Under the pieces are notes generated by a model. It was not told where the DNA came from. It did not search any database and worked only from the letters and a program-made list of their open reading frames with translations. Of a stretch of 62,000 nucleotides of DNA, positions 1 to 11,545 are shown in pieces. The DNA comes from Phoronis australis (Eukaryota; Phoronida; Phoronidae). Where the stretch lies: NCBI GenBank assembly GCA_002633005.1, contig NMRA01000025.1, positions 729,785-791,784 of the forward strand. Direction: 5' to 3'. A program made the translations under genes and the position numbers. Numbering within the stretch: the stretch's first letter is position 1; each line of letters opens with the position of its first letter.

Positions 1-438
1 TGCCCAATAAACGAATGATTTGAATTCTCCCATAGACTAGCTGGTGTAGTTGGCCACATCTGCCCAATAAACGAATGATTTGAATTCTCCCATAGACTAG
101 CTGGTGTAGTTGGCCACATCTGCCCAATAAACGAATGATTTGAATTCTCCCATAGACTAGCTGGTGTAGTTGGCCACATCTGCCCAATAAACGAATGATT
201 TGAATTCTCCCATAGACTAGCTGGTGTAGTTGGCCACATCTGCCCAATAAACGAATGATTTGAATTCTCCCATAGACTAGCTGGTGTAGTTGGCCACATC
301 TGCCCAATAAACAATGATTTGAATTCTCCCATAGACTAGCTGGTGTAGTTGGCCACATATGCCCAATAAACAATGATTTGAATTCTCCCATAGACTAGCT
401 GGTGTAGTTGGCGACATCTGCCCAATAAACGAATGATT
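1..438. repeat. 60-bp tandem satellite, about 7.3 units, continuing off the left edge
   Basis: Five consecutive 60-bp units starting at position 1 are identical. Two further 59-bp units lack one base in the run after the AATAAAC motif, and a partial unit ends near 438. The array starts at the first base, so it continues outside the window. Complete identity of five units implies recent expansion or homogenisation. No open frame of note crosses it. Confidence 0.97.
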
Positions 439-2435
439 TTTCATCAACACCTGACAAGAAGTTCATCGGCTGCGAACGACAGTTGTCAACGTTTTTACAT
501 TTGCTAAATAAATACCGGCCCTGTTTTCTATCCCACTTACAATAGTTGTTCACTTATTTAGCTAACAATGTCAGCTAAATATGTGAAATTGTGTTTCGTC
601 AAGGTTTTCAGCAAAAATAAAGACAAAAACAGCATGGTTTCCACTTTGCAGATTTCAACAACATTTGACCAAGTTTTCGTCATGTGCAGCAGTGTAGTCG
701 GTCTTTAAAATGTGGACAACATGATAATTTGGCCGTTGTTTTTGTTGAAAGTCAAGTTAAGAAGCAGGTATTGAGATTTATACACTGACTCACAACATAT
801 CTATTGTTAATTAGCAACAAAAGTTGTACACAGTAATCAGTTGTCCATTGACACCCCCTATTGGTAAGAAGAATGAGACATAATTACTACCATCGACTGG
901 TTCACCATGCCATCCTGGTGAAGCTATGTTACTAATGCGCTCATCTCCCCATAGCTTAATTCCAGCTATTGTTTATTAATCAATGAATGTGTGGTGATAT
1001 TGGGTACATGAATGTATTGATCAGGCCAAGAAAAGTGGTGTTGAATAAGTGGCAGTATATCAGTAGGTCTCTGTTCCATCTCATTTCCAGCCAGGAGCGT
1101 CCCTGTATTCCTTGCCTGCGTACATAACCACTACATTACAGAAATTCATCTTTGCCATAGTCCCTTGTTTACTGCCACATTGCGGTGTGTTAATTAACTT
1201 GTGTAAAAACTTATTTTTGATCTCACAAGCATTTTTCCTTTTTTTAGTTTTGAAACGTGAAGCAAAACCAAGAGATGAATGTAGCTTTTCACCTGTAAAA
1301 CAAATTAAAGCATTCTAGTGTTTCTTCTTGCAACATCTACAAGAACTGTTGGCAAAACCTGGAGCGTTTTGCCTGTTTTCTTGGTGCTAATTCTATCCCT
1401 GGCTAAGAGACGTAGGATTGGATTCGTGTACGCATTCGTTTTTTGTCTTCAAAACGGATTGCCATTTTGTTGTTTTTACCAGTATTGTGTGGCCTTCTCA
1501 AGTTTCCACCCATTCCAAAGAAAGAAAATTGCTGAAATGCCAGACACTGCTGTGATTTAATCAAATTATCCACAAATTTATTACCAGACAAGTGTTTAAG
1601 TTAATGAAATAAAGATGTTGAAACTATTTGCAATAGTACTGGACAAAGTGTGCCATGTTTTTTGTCAGCTAGTTTGATCATGTGTGAAGTTTTCAAGATG
1701 CCTTTCACTTTGTCTTGGGATTAGTCATGTGGAAAAGACAAAGGTTATTTGGTGCTAGAAGGGTGCATCGTTATCCGCTCTGTTGATATTTCGTGGAGGA
1801 AAGTAGTGGGATTTATCTTGAGGCTCTGATTTGAGATAAGCCACATAGTCTTGTCATGATCAGATCTGTGTTACACAAGAGCTTTTATACATCCTTGTTT
1901 GTTATGGTCTCATGTCTTTGTTTTGAACTACTGTTGGGACAGATGTTTTGATATTATTGGAGTATGTCTGTGTACTCACCAGGCTTTCTGAGTATAGTGG
2001 GCCATTGGGCTCAACCATTTAGCCGTCGTAGTGATTTTTTTTTCCTTTTGCTCAAGTTTGAGCTATTGCTTGAAGTACATAAATATCAAAATGTTGTGGC
2101 TTTGAATGAGAGGTGTCTCCTGAGAGCGTCAGACTTTTTGGAGACTTAGGCAGAAAATGAACTGAAGTTAATAAACAGTTATTTCATCCATGTCTTTAAT
2201 GAAAAAATGAGTTCTAAGAAACACTGAATTTAATTCAATTTCATCTTATTCTACTCATTTGTTGTAACTGCTGATTTTCATGAACTTGACAGCAGGTGGA
2301 AAAGGTGATGTTCTAATTATTTTACTTTATTTGTTTACTTACTGTTCAGTCAAGTATTGGGGATCTACATCATGGACATTAACTGAAAATCTACGTTTAC
2401 AATCATCATTTGATCTTATAAATCTCTCTTTGTGA
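439..2435. other. Non-coding AT-rich stretch upstream of LRP5/6
   Basis: I see only short open frames here (about 60-80 codons) without coding-like composition, similarity or splice signals that would connect them. The stretch is either part of LRP5/6 intron 1 or intergenic DNA. Confidence 0.5.
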
Positions 2436-2732
2436 GTGTTCATTCCCAGTTCAAATCTCTAAGTATTACACATATGTCAGTGTTCATACCTTCATTCCCA
2501 GTTCAATTCTCTCAGTATTACACATTCATTCCCAGTTCAATTCTCTAAGTATTACACATTATATGTCAGTGTTCATTCCCAGTTCAATTCTCTAAGTACT
2601 ACACATTATATGTCAGTGTTCATTCCCAGTTCAATTCTCTCAGTATTACAATTCATTCCCAGTTCAATTCTCTAAGTACTACACATTATATGTCAGTGTT
2701 CATTTCCAGTTCAATTCTCTAAGTACTACAGA
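2436..2732. repeat. Degenerate minisatellite built on TTCATTCCCAGTTCAATTCTCT
   Basis: The core TTCCCAGTTCAATTCTC recurs about six times, each followed by a variable spacer with AAGTAYTACACATTATATGTCAGTG. Units vary from about 40 to 60 bp because the spacer is sometimes missing. This is an older, less homogenised array than the 60-bp satellite at the left edge. Confidence 0.85.
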
Positions 2733-3479
2733 TTATATTTTTTCGCGCAGCTGGTGTATTTCAAACAACAAGCCAATGTGCTTTTATTACCTGAAGATGC
2801 TTATTTTAAACCCTGGGTTTAAACACAATTGACTGTATTGAGAGAAACCCAAGCCTTGGGTTTGTGAAACGCCCGCCCTGTTTGTGGAGAAACTTGATGC
2901 TGTGTTTTCACTGAGCTGGCTGGTGTAAAGTAACTCGACAGCTTGTCGACCATGTTAACTTGCTTGCCTGATAAGATTCATCAGTTTGGTTAACCTTTCT
3001 CCAATTGGATTAGGCAACCCTCCTTATCAGTCCTGTTCTTCATATTTCCATTTCACTGCTGGTTTCCACACACTGTGTATTCTTTCTCAGCTATAGTTTC
3101 AGTGTGAACTCGAAATTTGTAATTACATTTTTTGACTACATCTCCGCTGGATCCCCAAAACACTGCATGTTATTTTGGTAAAATCTACCAATTTCGGACG
3201 AAAACAATTACTGAAAGAGACATGTTCTCATTATTCAAGATTTTCTAACATTGCTTCGACTGCCCACAACTCAGGGTATCAAAAGGTTGTCAGATCGTAG
3301 TGTGGTACAGAAATAGCACGTGGAAAACCATTAATCTTGTGCTGTATATCTTACATGAAAAAAGTTAGAAAATGAAATTTCACTTATCTGCCATTTTTGT
3401 GTCCTTAGTTGGTGAAATCTTGGCTTGTTACCATAGTTACCATAGTTGTACATCTATTATCACACAGTGTAGCCAACTA

Positions 3480-3650
3480 ATGAAACGTCATTTTGTTAAA
3501 TTTCTGCACAAAAGAAAAGATACTAAGAACATTTTATTGTATTTCAACCATGGTTTGTAGTACGTAGATGTCATAAAACAACATTTTCTAAGGTTCCCAT
3601 CATTTGCAAAATGGTAAGCAGTCACTGAAAAATGGAAAAACAACACGTAT
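3480..3650 (+). repeat. Dispersed repeat family B, copy 1
   Basis: This segment aligns by eye with 5720-5885. Shared landmarks in order are an AAATTTCT-CACAAAA block, CATGGTTTGT, TAGATGTCATA, and CATTATTTGCAA or its variant. The copies are diverged, with several indels. No open frame is conserved, so this is probably an old non-autonomous element fragment. Confidence 0.6.
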
Positions 3651-5719
3651 AACAATTATTCTTATATGAAATAAGTGGAGTATTACCGTTATTACGTTTA
3701 TTGTTTGGGAAGATCCCATAGACTTAGAGTGTAACTCTGGTCTTGTGATGCAAGTTTTATTCTGATTTTCAGTTTCTGATGCAGAGTAAAGACACTTCAG
3801 ATCAAAGGGTCATAGACTTGTTATTGTTATTATTAATTGATACTGTTGCTGGTGGGGACGGGAGTTTGTGTCTGGGTCATGTTTTATTCAGATTTGCGTC
3901 TTGTTGATAAATAATGCAATCTGCCAGGAGTTCTTGCATTTATGAAAGGGAATATGACTTACGACTAGCTACGGTTATTGAGTAAGTTTGGGTGATTTGC
4001 AGGTGTTGTTTTTGAAGTTTTCCATCAAAGAAATTAATTTAAAACTGTTTGGACGTGTGGTTTTTGCAGCAGTCTTATTGTGATGGTAATTGTACTAGTC
4101 ATTCTATGGGTTTCCTGAATGAATTGACCAGTAGTAAATACTCAACTCCTTGTAAGATTATATTGTACACATAGAGAGTGGCGTTTAATTATGGTTGCAT
4201 GCTGAGCACGAGTGTCATGTAGTTGGAATGTTAATTATGCTCAGAATGCAGTGGGGATTTTTTGCGAATGTATCCCTTCTGTAGTTTGGTAGCTTTATTT
4301 CAAGATCTTTCATGACAATTTTCTCTTGTCATGGGTAGTATGAGCACAGGATCAGACTAATGAGACGTCTCCTGACTCGTGAGTGACAATGTATTGTGGA
4401 ATTTGCATATCGTGGGCTATCCTTTTCATTATTGGTGAATTAAAGTTAGTTGGTGAGTGACTGGCCTATGGAAAACGCACTTACTTGGCGTTTCATTGTA
4501 GGATGTTATCTGTTTGGGAAGTCATGTTAAGATTTCGGAGAACAGAATTTCTTAAGACGAAGATTCCAAGTAATTAAAAAACGTGCTGGAAACCATTTTG
4601 ATAATAAATTATGACATGTGATGAGCTGACTTTCTGATTTTGTTTCTTAGTTGAACAAGATTTAAAACTGAAATTTTTTGTGGTGTACGTCTTACAAGTT
4701 TTCATATGCAGAGTATAGATTTTCTGCGTGAAGGTTACAGAATGTGAGCTGAATGGGTTGACAGTACTGCAAACGTTACTTTGTGGCAGTTTGCGCTGTC
4801 ACAAAAGTGCTGGCGTTTTCGCTAGCACTTTTGTCACGAGACCGCTTAATTGGAAAGAAGCATAGGGTGAGGGCCATGTGTTTAGTTGCGTTGATTAACC
4901 ACTGTACGGCAGAAAGTGAAAGCTAAATGACACCGTTTCTCACTTTTGAAGCAATTCAAGTGGTGAGAAGATGAACAACTGCTGGCCAAAAGGCCCATTC
5001 ATAGACCGCATATCTGTCTCCGGGTTAAAACGCTAACGTTTTCAATGAAAACGTGCTTGTGTTTTTGCCGCTCATGTGAATGTGGCATTGAACATTGGGT
5101 TATCAAATCTCACTCGTTTTGAAATCAAAGACAGAATGCTTTATTTTTGTACAAGTCATCAATTTTCTATGTCCGGAATTTTTCTCTCATTTTTTTTCTT
5201 CATATGTTATGGCGCGGCAGTGTGTAACTGCCTATTCCCAAAGCTATTTCTATATGTATGATAAGATCTGAGATCTATATCTGAGTATTGAAAACAAATC
5301 ACGAAAAGTACTTCATTTCTGAGCGATGAATATTTTATGAGTGGTATAACGGAGGAGTTGGTCTCCCCAAAAAGTTGCAAAAAGCTGTTTCCTGTGATAG
5401 TTTACACGCACACACACACACGCGTGTGCACACACACACACACTGTTGGTACGGTTGTTGTTGTAAATGTTAAGTCCAAACTAAAATTACCTTACATCTC
5501 ACCAAGTAGGACACAATATGGCGTTTTCTTATTTTTCTCATTTTCTTATTTTTTTACAAAAGTGTACATCAAATTAATACTTCACCAGGTTCAAGTTCTG
5601 TTACAATGGCTACCATCAGTAAATATTTTGAAAAGTTGTGGGTATTCACAACTGTGTTTGACCTTGAAAAACATTGCAGTGATTTGCCATTTTTAGCATG
5701 GACACTGTGGATGACAAGT

Positions 5720-5885
5720 GAAATTCTACTTTATCAAATTTCTTCACAAAAATAAAAAGTAAATTTCAGTCTATACGAGCATGGTTTGTGCAATATAGAT
5801 GTCATACAAATTAAATTTTGTATGCTTTTCATTATTTGCAATGTAGTAGGGATCGGCTTGTGAAAAATCAAAAAACATTTTGTGA
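5720..5885 (+). repeat. Dispersed repeat family B, copy 2
   Basis: Same landmarks in the same order and orientation as 3480-3650: the CACAAAA block, CATGGTTTGT, TAGATGTCATA and CATTATTTGCAA. The family's ends are not defined by these two copies. Confidence 0.6.
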
Positions 5886-8800
5886 ATAAAGCTGTTGCAA
5901 ATATGAGTCCATGTTGACAGTGATCAGTAAATAAAAGAAAATATTTTACCTTTGTACTTACCCGTTTTGAAAGAGTGAGGGAAAAAAGATTTAGTTTTAC
6001 GCTTTATGTTTCCCACTGATTTCTGTGTGGCAGTTAAACGATTTGCGAAGCGTTTATGTCAGTGGTCTGAATCATAAAATTATGGGCCACAAATCACTTG
6101 CTTGTCAAAATCTCTTTGTAGCACTCGTTACACGGTTTGTTAGTCAACAACAGTTTTTAGGCACTTAGAGGCTTGGTTGATGTGATGGTTGATATACTTA
6201 ACTCCACTGACATGTGCAGGTCACTGAATTATAGACATGGGGGAACTTGAAAGAAAGAGAATATTAGCGTTTTGTCAACAAAACTACGAATGGATACCTT
6301 TACATTCTTTCAAATACCTTTGGTCTGTCTCTTTTGTTTGCACAGGCTTTTTACTGGGTTGATGTATGGCAGGTTTGATCCATTTGTTTTACTGGGTTTC
6401 ATTAGACTTATATGCCATGACTATGTTGTTGGTAATTGTGATTTTGAATTGCACAATACAAAGCAAGCTTTTCTTAATAGTTGGTATGGGGCAATGGAAC
6501 TTAATCAAATTCCAGACCAACCAGTACCTGGGTAACATTTGTTGGAGGCACTACTGAGTGGTGAAAAAGTCTACACAATGAGTCACCCTAGACAACATTT
6601 GAGACAGGCAAAATACCCATGACAGGTTTTGTTGGCATGCCCATCTCAACTCCTATAGAAGGGTCTCCTGTTAAGAATGAAAATTTGGAAGTTTGATGAA
6701 GATAGAACATTGCCTGGTCTGTGATTTCCTTTGACTTTCCTCTTTACTGGCATGCTGTCAGCAATCTGTCAATCATTACTTTTCAGGCCAAAGATTGTCC
6801 ATGTGTGCATGTCTGTGATCCTGTGTATTCAAACCTGGAATAGTTCCATGCTGTTCAACCTTATCTAAACTCGTGGAATTTTGTGTTACATACCTTTTCG
6901 ACACCTTTGAGATTATTAACTTAAAAAAGCTTTCGCTTGCTGGCATCTTGTTGTTAAAATTCAATTTCATCAGAAATGTTTCTGTCATTTTATTTGGAGA
7001 TATTCACTTCACTGAAGGCTCTATTGACTTGCAAATGCCTTATTTTTTAAGACGAGGTTTTGGTTTTGATGAAACGCTGAGAATCAGCGATTGTTGTTCC
7101 ATTTTTCAAAGTGCGATCACCTTGCTACAAATACCGTTAACTCGACCAAGTTACAAACGAAGGTGAACATTGACCAACTCTTAGTGGTTTTTGAGGAATT
7201 CGCCAAAGTAATATTTCAGATACTGGGCATATTGTATGCTAAATAGACTGTAGGTACCTCATCCACTTTTTTCCACTTTTGTTTGCTAGGCCTTGTTTAT
7301 TGACGAGTTTATAGCCGGCATATTCCAAACCACATTTTACGCCAGCAGAGCCTAGTCAGGTGCCTGGTGCCACCGCTAATACCGTACACCAGCTTAGCCA
7401 CAGACAGACACAAGCTGACGTGTCTCGACTGGGAGTAAACATTTGATACCTTGTTTTGGTCCATGTTTTTTGTGCGAGGTAACACCATGGTATTTGCTCT
7501 CGGTTGAGCCCCGCTGAGTCAAGTGAAAGCTGCACATTCCTGCCTGGGCTGGTATTGTGTTTCACCTGGCTTCAGTTCAACACTGAAATGTGGTGTTCTG
7601 TGCTAGCTGAAGCAATGTGAAATTGTGGTCATGGTCTCTTTTAAGCTTTCTTTGTGTGGCCATTTTCCTGGCAAAGCCTTGATCTATGCTGGTCTTAGCT
7701 CGCCTTGACCGGATTAGCCAGTGGCACACTCCTCTTTCACAAGGTGAATAGGTGAGGGTTCTTTGATATGCACAAAACAGTTCTTGCTTTGCGTTTCCAT
7801 TTTAAAGTGAAGGTTGGACATTTGTATGCAATCAGTCATCCATTTTACGACATTGAGGTTTAATATTTCTGTGCATTTTTCCCAGTTAGTCACTATGACA
7901 TGTGTATTACATGCCATGGACTAGAGTCAAAAGACCACATTAACATTGTTGTGTTGCTGTCTGTTCACAGAACAGCCTTAATCAGGAACAAATGCAACTG
8001 GATCAGTTTGTTCCAGATCAGTTCCTTTTATGCCATTGATTTCTGAAAAGGTGTCTTATGTAAGCTGAATAACATGAGCGATTACCCAGGGGAAACGCTC
8101 CCTGTAGCCAGGTTTACGAATTAATGCCTTCGCTAGCACTTTCACCAGAAGCAAAAACAGCGCTTTCACTAGCATTTTTACCTGTAGCAAAAATGGCAGT
8201 AATGTGGAAGGCTGGCAGTCTTAGATACCCCAAAACTGCTGTCATTTTACCGAGCACTTTTGCAGTCATGCAGCACACTTCAACAGACTTTCACTTACAC
8301 ATGATAGTCTGTGTTGCAACACTTGCATACTCGTTTTGTGTTTGCGAAAACCAATCCGTGCTGTTTTATTTTCCCTTGAAAGACTCGCAGTACTAAATAA
8401 ATCATTTTTTGTTCTATACCATAATCACAATCACAGTACATTCAGAAAATGTGAGCCTCCATAACAATGTTGAAAGTCATCGACAAATGAAGAAAGTCAA
8501 TTTTTGGCAATTATTTTTTTTCCTAATGGTAACGGGAACCGAGATATTTTTGTGTGGTGGAATGCTTCTAACCAATTCTGAGTGAATTCAACTTGATTCT
8601 GTTGCATGTGAATGAGGGAGTTCATTCTCAAACTCTACAAGGCTCCAGCTGTTAAGGATTTAGCCGTATTCCCTGGCTGCCTACTTTTATGGCTTAAAAA
8701 TCACTACGTAGGTGTTTTCAAATCTTAGGAAAATATGAGAAAGTGATGGAAGTAGTCGAGAAGGCAATGTCGAACCAATAAGATGTGTCCTGAGCACCAG

Positions 8801-9111
8801 TGTATAATTCAATTTGCATGCGAAATTCTTTCGTGATTTGTCAGTTGCAATTGCTTAGTGGAGGACTGGCCAGTGAAAACACGCTTACTGTACTTGTCCT
8901 TGCTTTGGAAATCATGTTTAGTATTCCGAGGAACTAGGCTATATTTAGAAAATGGGAAAAGTACAGTAATTCACTGTTTCATCATGCTGACTTAACAGTG
9001 AGAACCCTGTGTGCGGCTGCGTGAAACAGTCCCAAATGGGGACTCAACTAAGTTCCCTAAATGTAAAGCGTATTTGTGGGCTTGTGAAAACACTGATAGT
9101 TCTGTCTTACG

Positions 9112-9302
9112 TTGTTTGAGTCCCATTACTACATTAAGTTGTTTGAGTCCCATTACTACAGTAAGTTGTTTGAGTCCCATTACTACAGTAAGTTGTTTGA
9201 GTCCCATTACTACAGTAAGTTGTTTGAGTCCCATTACTACAGTAAGTTGTTTGAGTCCCATTACTACAGTAAGTTGTTTGAGTCCCATTACTACAGTAAG
9301 TC
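9112..9302. repeat. 27-bp minisatellite, 7 units
   Basis: Seven near-identical units contain the core GTTTGAGTCCCATTACTACA. The first differs at one base (CATTA versus CAGTA). The period is a multiple of three, so several frames stay open on both strands and produce repetitive pseudo-proteins. These are by-products of the array, not genes. Confidence 0.97.
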
Positions 9303-9539
9303 AGTTTTTGACTTTGATACAAATCAAGAGTGAGCTCTAGGTTAAATTCTCATTATTATTATTATTATAAGTAAGTAGTTATCTTTTCATGGAATACCCC
9401 TAATGTAAGGATTTAAGTCCCTGATTAGTATTACTCTGTTAGGGCTCAGTTTTTAGTTAGGTCATTAGAAAATGTCGTTAGTCAAAGAGGAACTCATAAT
9501 AAATATAAAATGATAGAAAATATAAAATCTGTGAGTAAA
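9303..9539. other. Short non-coding spacer
   Basis: AT-rich spacer with a small ATT run between the 27-bp minisatellite and the first family A repeat copy. Nothing else is visible. Confidence 0.5.
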
Positions 9540-10050
9540 GAATGAAACGAGAGCGCTCGGAGGAGCGACACTTGGTGAAATTACGCGAAAACAGGACGAT
9601 GGGGAGGACGATGACGACGATCATGACGATGAGGGCGGAGATTATGAACAACACGATAACATTCATGTATGTGACTAGCGAACAAATCAGTAAGAAATAG
9701 CCTGCAGTCTTGTTCACACCCCTGTTAACTTGCAACAGTACAAGAGCGCTCGGAGGAGTGGCACTTGGCGAAGTTAACCAAAAAGATGACGATGGAGATG
9801 ACGACGATGATGATTGCGATGATGATAGTGGGGATTATGAGCAACACGATAACATTCATATGACTAGCGAAGATGTCAGAAATCAGTAAGAAATAGGCTA
9901 CTGTCTTGTTCAGTAAACCAACCACAGTGCAGCAAATCGAACAGCGTTATCAGAAAATCTCGAATAATTCAAAAAGTTAAGATGTCCTAGAGAAAAATGA
10001 AAAATATCTTATGAAAGCCGGTTAAAACTCTATTGAACTGTACAGATTTC
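9540..10050 (+). mobile_element. Dispersed family A element, partial copy with head duplicated
   Basis: The block GAGCGCTCGGAGGAGYG, then ACTTGGYGAA, then a GAC/GAT-rich stretch, then AACACGATAACATTCAT occurs twice here (about 9549-9700 and 9743-9900). Next comes AATCTCGAATAATTCAAAAA, the start of the element body also seen at 10725 and 15133. The copy then fades out. It looks like a non-autonomous element without a conserved protein frame. The acidic and basic frames across the GAC-rich part are artefacts of that simple sequence. Confidence 0.65.
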
Positions 10051-10544
10051 TGATCTGTTAATGTACATGGCAAGAAAATCCTGGCACACAAAACTATTTG
10101 CAAAAAACACCAAATTTGACAATTTTCTCCCCGAAATAACCACTTCCTGCAAGGGCTAGAAAAAGTCTGGCTACAGATTCAGAATGCTCGTCCTCACTAG
10201 ATTCTAACTATGTGGTCATAGTAAGCCTCTAACCAGCTACTTTTTTGGCAAATATGATCTGTCTGACAGCCACCTGAAATCGCACCCGGTTTCTCGGACA
10301 GCAGACGACAGGGGTTGATAGCAAATGACAGCCACCAGTGTGCATCAAAAGTAGGTAAAACTTGGCTTTTCTCATTCAAAAACACAAGTAAATAAGTTTC
10401 CTGGCAATTGTTGTCAACAATTTCCTCAAACCACCCGCCAAACCTGACACACGCCCTCAACATAAATTCTAGGGACTAGAAAATGCTCCGTGGCCGCGGC
10501 CTTACTGTTCAGTGCTACTTACAGTCTTGAGCGACAATAGGCAA
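10051..10544. other. Non-coding spacer between family A copies
   Basis: No exon, RNA gene or clear repeat is visible. The 88-codon minus-strand frame at 10197-10463 has no recognisable domain. Confidence 0.45.
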
Positions 10545-11545
10545 AATTAACGACGATGATGATTGTGATGATGAAGGTGGCAATGATGAACAACATCATA
10601 ACATTCATACGACGAACTTAGATGTCATAAATTAGTAAGAAATAAGCTACAGTCTTGTTCAAATAAACTAAACCAACATCAATGCAATAAGAGCGCTCAA
10701 CAAAGGAACAGCGCTATCACAAAATCTCAAATAATTCAAAAAGTAGACGTCGTAGCGAAAAATGAAAACTTCTTCTGAAAGCCCGTTCCAAACTCTATCT
10801 AAATTGATAGTTTCGCAACATTCCATAATTTTTTCGAAAAAATTGAAATTTTGCGGTTTCTTTTGAAATTCATAGTCAAATAACTCGAAAACGGTAAGTC
10901 TGAGAAAAACGTTATCCCAGAACTTTTGAAAGAGCATATTTCAAGGAATCCACATGAAAAATTCATGTCATTTGCATTTCCCGTTAAAAATGCGACAGCA
11001 GAACGATTGAAATCGGGTGAAAATGCGCCAGAGCCGCCATCTTGAAAGTGACTTCTGGTTAAACAAAATTTTATAAAAGCCAATTAATAACAACAAACAC
11101 GTGACCAATTTGAAAATGATTGGTTCGCTGATGCGCCCTCTACAGGAGAAAACGTTTTCGGCCAGATATCGAGGTGCGCATGCGCCACTGCCAATAGTTC
11201 CGCCATCTTTGACCGTAAGTCAACGATTTTTAGCACAGTTGTAGCACATGTGTTCTATAATAATCATACCACGTTTCAGTCCCGTACGTCGAAAAATGCG
11301 GCCTCTATGAGCATTTGACTCTGAAATCGGAAACAAAATGGCCGCCACGTCCGCAATTTTGAATCTGATCATGACCAAAAACAATAGGCTTCCAGGACTT
11401 TCCGTGTGCAAATTTTGTGGGAATCCGACGAAAATTGCGACCTCTAGAGTGCGAACAAAAAGAACAAAACTTGACGACAGAGCAACATACTTGTCGGAAT
11501 TCGAAGAATTCCACCAAGTAACAAGTACGCAAAAGATTTAGAGAA
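10545..11545 (+). mobile_element. Dispersed family A element, near-complete copy 1
   Basis: The order is a GAT-rich head, ATAACATTCAT, GAGCGCTC, AATAATTCAAAAAGTAGACG, CAAATAACTCGAAAACGGTA, an ACACGTGACCAATTTGAAA block, GCGCATGCGCCA, ACAAAATGGCCGCCACGTCC, ATCATGACCAAAAACAATAG and a CCAAGTAACAAGT end. The same blocks recur in the same order at 14625-15990, so the two are copies of one element. The terminal CCAAGT mirrors ACTTGG near the head, which suggests inverted ends. No transposase-like frame survives. Confidence 0.75.

Larger units (their letters stand above)
2733..9111. other. Non-coding stretch with small structures only
   Basis: I found no convincing exon on either strand. It contains an imperfect inverted repeat (arms 4798-4815 and 4820-4837), a CA/TG run with a central ACACGCGTGT palindrome (about 5404-5442), and two related dispersed-repeat fragments listed separately. 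Open frames of 60-119 codons here have no recognisable domains, and several run over simple repeats. Confidence 0.5.

Noticed and set aside
1-438. CRISPR-like array
   Set aside because: Units abut directly with no unique spacers, and the genome is animal. The same applies to the other tandem arrays.
5337-5696. 119-codon frame with His-Thr run
   Set aside because: It runs across a CA microsatellite and has no domain or splice context.
9011-9340. Repetitive frames on both strands over the 27-bp array
   Set aside because: A period divisible by three keeps any frame open. Composition is that of the DNA repeat, with no other support.
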